DNA of 64,000 bases from Furcasterigmium furcatum (taxonomy: Eukaryota > Ascomycota > Sordariomycetes > Glomerellales > Plectosphaerellaceae), in the NCBI GenBank assembly GCA_001599815.1, contig BCIA01000001.1, forward strand, positions 2,980,934-3,044,933. The letters run 5' to 3'. A program made the translations under genes and the position numbers. Below are positions 23,201-33,290 of this stretch, one piece after another (position 1 is the stretch's first letter; the number at the start of each line of letters is the position of its first letter). A model generated the notes under the pieces. It saw only the letters and a list, made by a program, of their open reading frames with translations. It did not search any database and was not told where the DNA came from.

Positions 23201-25530
23201 TTCGTAAGAAAGATATGAGGCTTGACGACATGGGTTTCTTTGTCGACTCGGAACGGCAGTTCTGTTTGGCGTCCCCAGGGGCTGAGACAGCGACTCATGG
23301 CAGCTCGGCGGCAATCAACGATTTGAATGAAGATTCTGTTTGTCTGCCCTGCCCTGCCACCACCAATTCCGGACCAAGTGATCAGCGACGGATGCTGGCA
23401 GAGCCGTCACTGCGGTTGGAAGTCCAGATCCCCGGAAGAGATGATCACGCCGATCTTCCGTCCGGGTGAGCCGAGCTAGGCTTTCGTCGACCGCGGGCCA
23501 TTAACGAACGGGCCAACACGTTTGGAGATGCGAGGTCCGACGAGGCTGAAGACCCGAAAGTCATATCCGAGGCTGAGCGAAGGAGATAGGAGATGCACCC
23601 AGTGACGATGATGCGCTGGTTCAGGGTTCACCCTTCGGCCATCCGGCGGGCGGCGGCACCCATTCAGCTGAATGTGGATGATTGTGGTCAAGCCCGGCTT
23701 AGCGCCCAGATAGAAGCGCACGCGGTGCTACCCAAAAGAATAGGGGCGAGAGGACGTACAGGCAGGAGGCTGATCGATGGTTCAGGAGAATCAAGAGCTA
23801 GCAGGAGACGATGTCTTGTCGCTATGGATCACCACGTGAAGCTTTGGGAGGTGGGAATTTGCGACAAGCGGCCGAGCGCTATTGACAGAGATACTGCCCC
23901 TTTAGGACTGGATCGCTCTCTGATCACTCATCTCCTGAGACTAAGCCCAAAGAAGTAGTACTCGGAGGGGCGCTCCTTCCCTTATCGCGCTGGGGCGGCG
24001 CTAGAACAGGGGGTGGTCGATTCTGTATGCAGGAACGTGGGGAAGGTATGGACGCCATGCTTGCCACGGCACCGGCCAAGAGCCGCCAAGCCCCTTGCTG
24101 CTTTTCTTCCTCTGCACCATCCATTTCTCCACCGTTCATTTCGTCCGGAGACTGAGACGGTCCCTCCTCCACCCCGTCATGGATGTCCACCACCCCTGAC
24201 CACCGCAACCGCCTCACGGCCTACCACTGCGGGCATGTGCTGGCGTCCGCCCTCGCGTTATTTCTTGTCCGAGCGAGAGCAAGCTATCACCACCTTGCAT
24301 CATCGTGTCCTCCACCGGCAGGCCCCGCCGTCCACCTGGCTAGTCGGAGATCCGGGCTGGGCGGATGTGCAACCATGACACCCAGACGGCCGGAAGACAT
24401 GGCAGACGGACACACACAAACGAATGCTCCGTGCCAGGCCAGAGGCAAACGCCGCCTCGACAATCATCAATCAATGGTGACCTCAGTGGTGGCTCGTCGA
24501 CTCCTCCTGCGCTGAAAGGGCTGCTATATCCGAGGATAACTCGACATGAGCCCATTGTTCTGCCCATTCAGGGCCGCTTTGAGCACGACCACTTGCAGCC
24601 AGGTCTACGCCACGTTGGTCATAGGCATGGGGACGCCAATGCACCAGGCGAGGGCTGAACACTGAATTGGGTCACACGCAGACTATTCCAGCGCGCATCG
24701 CGACAGACGGCGAGCCCAATGCACTGTTGGAAGGTGATTGAGCACAGTGTCGCGTGTGGAGGCGCACTTCGTCCTGGCTCCATCGCTTGGTCGTACCCAG
24801 ACTTCGGGTCGACGCCACGGGGGCGCTAGAAACCTCCCCACCAGAGCGGCCGCTACAGTGGGCGGGCAGCCGTCTGGGCCTGTTCAGCTCCTGGGCGTCC
24901 GTCCCCATGTCCCTGTCCAGCCGGGCCCCTGGGCAAAGGATGCACTGTCCATCTTCGCCTTGTCTGTCCGTGGTCCATGAGGTGGATGATGCAGTCAGTG
25001 GCCTTGGATCGACTTGGGTCAGTCTGAAAGTTGGGCCCCATCCCACCACGCCGGATTGCCTGTCTCCCGCCAGCCATCTTAGCATCTTCTTCAGCATCTC
25101 CCACCTTCAATACCCTCTTTTGCGACTCCTCGCAGCCCTGGCCACGTTCTCCTTACCTACCTACCTATTGTGGTAGCTCTTCCTTGGCTTTTTGGGTCTT
25201 TCGGCAGGACTGTTCCTCCTACTTACGTTCTTTGTTTGTCCTGCCATATCGGTTGTCCGTCGACACCACCATTCATCCTAGTCGACAGCATCGCCGCGGC
25301 TCCAACACCAGCAGCTCCGAGACACCCCTTCGCAGCCCTCAACTGCCCAGTACGGGTTCTTTCGGTCGAATTCTACACCAACTATTGATCTAATTCGTAA
25401 TACTTTGCATTGAGCCGAGGACTACCAGCTTCTGCTCTCCCGCCAGCGACATCCTCGCGGCGTTCGCTCCGGTGACCTTCGTCACCCATCTCCCCCCACC
25501 CATCAAGGCCCTCGACATATCCTCGACGCA
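20240..25530. other. 5.3-kb gene-free divergent region upstream of fasciclin and GH16 genes
   Basis: No open frame has the codon preference of the neighbours, and frames of similar length occur on both strands, including a 196-residue one at 21002-21592 with no recognisable motif. Base composition stays close to the rest of the window, without the strong TpA bias expected of heavily RIP-mutated repeats. From about 25000 to 25530 the rightward strand is CT-rich and free of ATG, which fits a leader of roughly 500 bases for the GH16 gene. The remainder is best described as long regulatory or decayed DNA. Confidence 0.5.
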
Positions 25531-27089
25531 ATGGAAGGAGGAGGAAACTACGGCAGGGACGGTCAGGGCTACTTCGGCCGCTCGGTGACGGGCGGTCCTG
25601 CTCCCTCGGCCGCAACGACCGCGGCGACGACCCCGCAGTATCGTCCCGGTACACCCAACACGGACAGCGCAAACGGCGGAGGTCGCAACCCCTTTGGCGA
25701 TGGCGTCGAGTCTCAGGCATCGATGCGCTCCAACAACCTGAACAACAACCCTTTTGCGAGCCCCGGAAACTCGCGACCACCCTCCAGCTACGGCTCCTCG
25801 AGTGCCCGCGAAACCGGACGGTTCGACCCTGGACAGCGTTACTTCCACTCCAGGCGAGTTCGCAAGGAGGACATCCAGAAGCCGTGGCTCGAGAAGAAGG
25901 ACCCGAAGGAGAAGTGGGTGACGATTCTGCCCATCATCGGTATTCTTATCGGTCTCGGCATCTCGGGCTTCCTGGTCTGGGATGGATACCGCAGTGTCAT
26001 CCAGAACAAGTACTGCATTGTGCTGGACGAGGACTTCTCCCGGGGTCTCAGGTCCAGCGTCTGGACCAAGGAGGTCGAGGTCGGCGGATACGGGTGAGTC
26101 TCAATGGCAGAATTGAAACGGTCCGGCGGCTAACTTGGAACAGCAATGGCCAATTCGAGTGGACGACGGGCGGCGATGAGAACGTCTACGTCAAGGACGG
26201 CAAGCTCGTCATCCATCCCACCCTCACCGACTCCGCCTACATCGAGAAGGACGCTGTCGTCGATCTTCTTAAAGACGGAACCTGCACCTCTGACCTCCCG
26301 GCTAACTGCATCACGGCGACCAACACCACCTCCGGCAATGCCACCATTGTCCAGCCAACTCGCTCTGGCCGCATTCACACCAAGGGCAATGCGCGCATCA
26401 AGTATGGCCGCGTTGAAGTCACTGCCAAGCTGCCCAAGGGCGACTGGCTGTGGCCCGCCATCTGGATGATGCCCGAGAAGGACACGTACGGCCCCTGGCC
26501 CGCGTCCGGCGAGATTGATATTCTCGAGTCGCGCGGCAACGACTGGGAGTACAAGCAGGGCGGCAACAACATTGCCTCGTCCGCCCTGCACTGGGGTCCT
26601 GACCCTGGCAACGACGCCTGGTGGCGCACCAACAACAAGCGTCAGGCGCTCAAGACGACGTATGCTGACTCCTTCCACACTTTCGGCCTGGAGTGGAACG
26701 AAAAGTACCTCTTCACGTACATCAACTCTCGCCTCCTGCAAGTTCTCTACACGAACTTCGACGAGAGGATGTGGAAGCGCGGCAACTTCCCCGAGGCCAA
26801 TTCCAACGGCACCCGTCTCCAAGACATTTGGTCCGAGACTGGCCGCAAGAACACCCCTTTTGACACTTATTTCTACCTCATCATCAACGTCGCCGTGGGC
26901 GGCACCAACGGCTGGTTCGAGGACGGCAGGAGCAGCAAGCCCTGGCTCGACGGCTCGCCGAACGCCAAGAAGGACTTCTGGGATGCCCGCGATGAGTGGC
27001 TGCCGACCTGGACCAGCAGGGACATGGAGGTCAGCAAGGTCATGATGTGGCAGCAATGCAACGGCGACGAGGAACTGGACGAGCTGTGA
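25531..27089 (+). CDS. Type II membrane GH16 beta-glucan hydrolase/transglycosylase-like protein
   Basis: Exons are 25531-26093 and 26144-27089, giving 502 residues. The 50-base intron 26094-26143 has GTGAGT...AACAG borders and a GCTAAC branch. Residues 1-125 are a disordered, Asn/Ser/Gly-rich cytosolic tail. One transmembrane segment follows at about 128-150 (TILPIIGILIGLGISGFLVW), so the enzyme domain faces outward. The GH16 catalytic motif GEIDILES gives Glu311, Asp313 and Glu316 as nucleophile, helper and acid/base. Other family blocks are YGRVEVTAKLPKGDWLWPAIWMMP, FHTFGLEWNEKYLFTYIN and YLIINVAVGG. The subgroup resembles laminarinase or beta-1,3-glucan-recognition-like fungal GH16 enzymes of the cell surface, but the exact substrate cannot be told. 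It is preceded by a long CT-rich leader. Confidence 0.92.
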
Positions 27090-29391
27090 GGCTCTGCGAG
27101 CCGCTCTCATCACCAAGTTCATGTTTCACGTTTCTTATCTCGTTCGCACATGGGTAACATTTAGATCAGGGTGGCTTCGCCAGAGTCACGGTTCCTTTCG
27201 GAATAGAGGGCAATTGGATTACTAGTCATACGTAGGGATGGAGTCCAGGTCTATTTCTCGAGAGTTGCTTTTCGCGCCAGTGGGCTCATTGCGCCGCGCG
27301 TCCGGGTAATGATGGGCAGGTCTTGCTTCGATTATCAGAAAACAAAAGTTACATACCCTTTGAAAGTACGAGGTCTTGCCTGTGAACAGTGGACGCACTT
27401 GGCACTATACGGCCTGCGCGAACTCGCAGACGTCTGTTTGTGTTCACATGTGGCTACCGGCGGGCTGCCATGCCAGGGCTTGGTTAAGGTTTCTCGAGGC
27501 CGAGTAAGGTTGAGCCTCGAGTTTCACGGCGCAGGGCGCCTGGCAGTGACAGGCTCCTGGCAGACCTCGCTGCTAACATGTAGCACGAGGTGGAAGCTTA
27601 TCTCCACGCGTGGAAATTCAGATAGCATCCCCAGCGCACGGAACCTTTCGCCATCTACTACCCTAGTGGCGATGGTGGCTCGGTGAGATAGGAAACCGGG
27701 AGCATGTGCCGCAACCCTACTTGTTGCCCGTTTCCCGGGACGTGATGCTTTCCTCCGTCTAACATTGCATTTTCTAGCCGATGGCACGTTTCTTGCTTCC
27801 TTCTTTTGCCCGTGCAGATGAGATAGTCTAGGCTTCAACTTCAGGTGTTGCGGTCAGGCCCGTCGTCTCGGCGGTCTCAGTTGAAGCCTGGGCATGGGAC
27901 GGAAGTGTGTGCACTGCCCGGGACGTTTTTGCTCGAGTGTTTCTCACCTACGGGCATGTCCAGCTGAGGTAGCGTTTGCGTTGCCTCCTCCGTTCCGGGG
28001 TCGCAAAGGGCGCCTAGCATTGCGATGTTCTGTTGCCCAGATAGCAGGCAGACGCCGCCTCAGCGTCGCACATCAATATTGCAACGCTGCATCTCACACC
28101 CGCAGTCGAGCTGAACGGCAGTAGATGACATGGCGTTCGCTTGCTGGACGCGCATGCCGTGCCGCCAAGGTGCGTTCCGAGCAGGGAGTCGACCCGAAAA
28201 GGGCCTTCAGTGCGAAGGGCTTCGTGTTACGTAGTCGTCACAGCGCCCTCCGGCCGCCTCGCGGGACGTTGGATGTGAGGTTGGGTGAATCGGCCAATCC
28301 CACCGACCGATCTTACGCACTAGCTGAGGGATGGGGGAAATCTGTAGCCGTTGGATGATGTCTCGGACCGTTGAAACCACAACGGCCAATGGTTCCCTCG
28401 CGGTCAGCCCTTCCCGGTCCGGTGGCGTTGCCACCCGCACTTTGAGAGGATGTATGAATGTGCCCATCCTATCAACCCCTCGCGTGTGGCTGGGGCCTGC
28501 CAGGACATGAACCGGTGAGTGGAGGAGGTGAGGGAGACGCAACAACGGCCACCAGGGCGGTTAGCCGTGAGCTGGCGAGATTGTCACGCAATGGCAGGCC
28601 TGTATCTCGGGACCGAAGAGGAAATTTTGATAAGGAGCCTGATTTTTGGCTCTGCAGGAGGACCGGGATCTGTCAGTAAGGTTGTTGTGAAAGTCTCCGA
28701 CAGGCAGAAGTACCAGGGTGTCACGGCCCCTCCTGATGTGCCATGACGGGAACATGATGGGAACTTGTTGGCGACGGAGCAAATTCTCGCCCATTCTCGC
28801 GGAAATATCCTGGAATATGGGGCCATAGCGATGTTTCGTCCACGATCTAGGACTCGTAGTAGCGGAGCCTCATGCAGCATCGCGGTGAAAACTTCGCCAG
28901 TGGATACTCTTGTGGTCGAATTCTTGGAAGACGATCAACATTCCGAGCGTAGGGCACACGATGGATCCGCGGATACAATTGGGTCTCTGCCGAGGGTCCG
29001 AGATCACCACCGCCGGTGGAGTTCTTATGCTGGCTTACCGCACCTTAGCTTTCAATAGCGTATGACGGGCATCTTGGGCCCTTTCCAGCGTGATATGCAC
29101 TCAGATCCAAGGTCTTCGAAAGTCCATCTTGATGCAGGCTACAACTAGCCCCCCTGGTGTGCCTTGCCCTTGGTCGAGCTAAGGATATGGTCAGATGGGG
29201 GTCACCGTAGCACCAGCTCCGGTGAGAGAGCGTCTCCTCGGAACGGCATGCCAGGATACAGGAACATGGACGAGATGCCGTTTCTTGGAAGCCAAGGAGA
29301 AAGAGGCCAGTCGTCCAAGCCTGTCTTATCGGGCAGAGATTGGGTGCCGCCCGACTGCCACCCGAAAAGGTTGCGCGACCAATATATTGAA

Positions 29392-29416
29392 GGGCACAAG
29401 CGAATCGCTTGTGCCC
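29392..29416. repeat. Perfect 11-bp inverted repeat with 3-base loop
   Basis: The arm GGGCACAAGCG (29392-29402) is followed by AAT and its exact reverse complement (29406-29416). It lies in non-coding DNA 2.3 kb past the GH16 gene and 3.9 kb before the GT2 start. It could be a dimeric protein-binding site or an RNA/DNA hairpin. Confidence 0.8.
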
Positions 29417-31865
29417 GCCAACCCTCTCTTGTCTAATCCTCGGCGGCAGCCAGAGGCTTCCTCAGAGACGCCCACTTCTCCAGGCGATGCTACCGGCAAG
29501 GCTCCCCCCAGGTATTGGCGTAAAACGTTGCGGTTTGGCTGCGGACAACGGTGAGACTGATGATGCTGCTCCCGCCGCCCCTGTCGGGTACGGAAATTAC
29601 ATCGTGAGGTCTTCACCAAACTTCCAGGCGTGATTGGAGCTGGGTTCAGTAGGAGGGGGCCGGACGCCGGTACTGGCGAGAATCTGAAAAGCTTGTTCGC
29701 TGATGAGACCTTGCAAAACTGGATCCTCTATGCGCAATCGGGAACATCTGGGCATCTCGGATTGCGTCGAGATAACTGCGAGGCAGGGCCTGTGGGCGTC
29801 AACCTGCTGCCCATGGCATAGCCAGTGCGCGGTTAGGAGAGGGCGCCACAGTTTGTTTCTGCCCGTTTGCGTCAGATCATGGCCTGATGAATGTCTGTCT
29901 GTCTGCGCTCGGCGCCAGTCCAGAGTTTTCTCTCGCAGTCAGAAGTCGAATCGTGAGGTGGAGGTCTGCCCCTGGTCAGGACAGGCGATCCGGAGCCATC
30001 CGCCGTCCCCACCGCCAGTGGAAATACGAACTTTGTCGCATTGGTGGGGGACAAAAATAGGACCGCCACGTTGTCGGTGTGGACCGTCTTTGAGTTCTGA
30101 TTGACCACTTCACGCACGCGGGTTCGGCTGCCTTTGATGCTCCTGCTGGCAGAAAGAGAGATCTGGGCGTCTGGGGTGGGTGCGATGGCGCCGGCAACAG
30201 CTGCGGACCGCAACGGTCAAGTTGACAATGATCGGATGAAGGAGCTTTGTGACTTCATTGTGTCTCGCGGATCGATGTCTGCGAAGGAGTTGGCCAAGCT
30301 TGCGGCGGATCAACGACTTGGACGCTGTCGACGAGATTCCATCCTCGGGCTCCGCGGGGCAATGAGATGGAAAGAGTAAGACGAAGATCGAGGGGATGCC
30401 CGTCTTACAGTCAGCACTCAATTGCCCTGGTCCTGGGCGATGTGTCCGCCGTTGGGTTGCATGATCGACTGGTCAATGGCCAAAGCTTCGGCGAGAGGAG
30501 GCCGAACAGGTTCTGAAATTCGGGAGAGCTGTGCCATGAGTTGAGGTGCGACCGACGTTTTGATATAAGTAATTACTCGTTGGTCGGCAGAGGATGCCTG
30601 TCTTTTGGGCGTGGGTGGGATCATCGTGGAATGCAGAAAGCACAGGCCAAATGGTGAGTGAGGACGGGGCGGGAAGCAGCGATTGACACGGGTGACAGCT
30701 CCCCCGCCGCTTTACAAAGCGGTGCTGCAAGAGCAATTCGCCTATGCATGCAGGTAATTGAACAGAAACGTCGGCGGGGGAAAGAGCGACGAGGGGGCTG
30801 GTCCATGTTGACCACCTTCCCTTCTCAATGCCATTTCGTTGGATGCACCTGCCGCTGTGGGCAGGAACTCAGGAAGGAACGGGGGATTGTTCCATGGCGA
30901 AATCTCCCCGTGCTCGCCTTTCCACCATGCCAATGCAAAACCTCCACCATCGTCAACATCCTGGCAAACCTGCAATCGAATGCCTGCTCGCTTATCAAAA
31001 TCACGGCCACTTGGCAGCAACCGCGGATCGCCAACAAGCCGACGCGCTGACCCGATCGGCGATGTGTCTGTCACTCCGACCGATGGATTGTCGGGTGGGT
31101 TGGTGCCTCGATGGAGTCCTCCGCCATCCATTGACCCAAGGACCAAGGTTGACACATCGACGAAGGCCATGTTGGGGCTAATCTTACGGCCATGTCACGG
31201 CCGAGCCATCCGCTTCTTCCGTTCGCCACTTCCAAGGCCCTTCGGTCTGCTTGGACCCAACTTGCTGGAACGTCCATATCAGCTCGGCGTGATTGATGTG
31301 ATCTTGCCTTGCAGACCGACCTACGATAATGGATCTCCAGGCACTGCGATGCACAGCACGGAAGGCATGGCAATCTGCCCACTTGCGCCGTGCGTTTCTA
31401 TCCGTCCCATCATCTCTCGGATCTGGAGCCCGCCGCGGTCGCTTCTCAAAGACGACGATACATACATAATGCCTTTGCAGCCGAGTGGTTTTCCAACCAA
31501 GAGGACCGGAGCTTTCAACCTTCAATGGGAAGACGAATACAGACAGCATCGTCTTTGTGCACCAATGCCAAGATGTCCCAAGGGGAAGAGGACAATCGAG
31601 CTGGAGAGACGAGCCCCGCGGCGCTATTCCCTCCTTGGGACGACCCGCACGGACAAATTGTAGCAGCCGCCTGAAGAATACGAAAGGGGCGCGGCGATGG
31701 CGGGAAAATAATGAATAAATTAAATATTCATGAGAAAATATTCGACGCCAAACGCCAGCAGAGAGCCCGGGCCACCTCTGGGTTCTTCACCCACACCCAC
31801 CTCCAACGACCACCCATGCACGGAATTGATGCACATCCGCATCGTCTGCGTTTTTGCGCCTTGGC

Positions 31866-31885
31866 CTGCCTGCCTGGGCAGGCAG
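31866..31885. repeat. Perfect 9-bp inverted repeat with 2-base spacer
   Basis: CTGCCTGCC is followed by TG and GGCAGGCAG. It sits within the upstream region of the GT2 gene, inside a run of CCTG/CAGG units. Part of the symmetry comes from the short repeat unit. Confidence 0.7.
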
Positions 31886-33290
31886 CTGGTCGGCCCTGGC
31901 TAGCAGTAGCCCCAATGCCCAGAGCAGGGCCCCCTGGTCTTGTTCCCGGCCCTTGGCAACCCCCTTGTCGCCTCGTGCGCTGGTTCCTGTCTGTCTGGCT
32001 GTCCTGGGGCCTTTCGTCTCTTCCGTCCAGAATCAATCACCGTTTTCCCGTGGTCCAGGCGGCGGCGGCGCACCGCTAGTCGAGGGGAACCGATGCCCAG
32101 GAACAAGACCCCGTCCGCAGCAGGTCGCTCGGCGGGAACAAAAAAGAAGTGCTTGCCGGATACGGTACGACTCTCTTTCACCACCCCCTCTTCGCATCTC
32201 TCGCCCTCGCTCGCTCCTCGCCGACGGTGCTTCTTGTCAATGGCCTAGGCCTCAAGCCTCAAGCCGCCATACGACCATTGACAAAATCTCCACCATCGCC
32301 AGTCGCTCGCTTCAGGTAACCCGGCCCTCTCTCCTCTGCTCGTACCTCATCGCTCCCTCTTCGTCAATGACTTGACGCCCAAGCCACCCCTTTTCGCTGC
32401 CGCCGAATCCTCAGTTGGCCGTGCCAAACGCGAATTCGCCCTCACACCCCGCGAAGTGCCAGCGTTCTGCCCATTAAACGCCCCCTCGGGTCCCTCTTCA
32501 TTTCATCAGACGCCTCCCTGCTGCTCCTCCACCACTTCTCCTCCTCCCTCAAGCCTCTTGCACTCTCTCCTGGGGTTCCAAGCTCTACCCGCGCATCCTC
32601 TGCCACGGCGGCTCTGCGGACGCTCAGACTCGCTGCATCTCTGCAAGAGCACGAGCATCACCAGGAGTCTCCCACCGGAGACTGAGCTCAGCTCAACCCA
32701 CACGAGTGTGGAAACCTGGGTGTAAGTCCAACTCCAAGTCTCCTGGGCCGTGCCCAAGGCCAGGCTTAGCTCCTTCGACGGGGCTAGTCTGCCATCATCG
32801 ACGCCGGCCTCCGCCAAACGCGGGTCTCGCACACTCCGGCGGGCTGGCCTCTTTTACCCTGCCTGCCCATGTCCCAGACCACACTTCCTCTTCACCCTCC
32901 CCCTCAAGTTCCCTCCTGCCTGTGAACCGCTTCGCGAGTTCTTCCTTTCGTTCCTTCTCGTCCTGTCTTGGTTTTCGCTTCTTGCATTGCAGCTTCGTAC
33001 TGACCAGCAAGCTCAGCCGTCGGAGAGTTTCGGTCATACGACTGTCCCCACGGCCCAACACTCGCTTTACCAGCTTCTGGTCTTCCACTCGTTCCTCGAA
33101 GCATTGTATTGTTGACAAGATCGGCCCATTCACTTGTCCAACATAAAACCGTCTTGGGATCACAGCATCTCAGCACCGCAGCACCTTGTGCAACAGCCGC
33201 CGGCTTCAACCCCCCCGCGACTGACGTACCATCGGCGCTGCGTCTCACCCTGTTCGAGAAGTGTAGCTCTCCAACGGAGACGACCTCAAG

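Larger units (their letters stand above)
27090..33290. other. 6.2-kb gene-free region upstream of the GT2 gene
   Basis: No convincing gene was found; the longest open frames (about 274 codons at 30839-31663) lack family motifs and have shadows in other frames. Visible structure includes a perfect hairpin (29392-29416), a second inverted repeat (31866-31885) and a short AT-rich block (31708-31745). From about 32160 the rightward strand becomes CT-rich. A GTAAGT at 32722 and a TTGCAG acceptor ending at 32992 could bound a 271-base leader intron. From 32993 to the start codon at 33291 there is no ATG, whereas the proposed intron does contain one (near 32868). Confidence 0.5.

Noticed and set aside
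26130..27122. 330-codon antisense frame opposite the GH16 gene
   Set aside because: Overlaps a certain GH16 domain and has no family feature.
30839..31663. 274-codon frame upstream of the GT2 gene
   Set aside because: Peptide has no domain, contains Pro/Arg-rich low-complexity runs, and overlapping frames are equally open.
32262..32285. ATACGACCATTG resembling the start of fungal 5S rRNA
   Set aside because: Only about nine bases match and the internal promoter region is missing.
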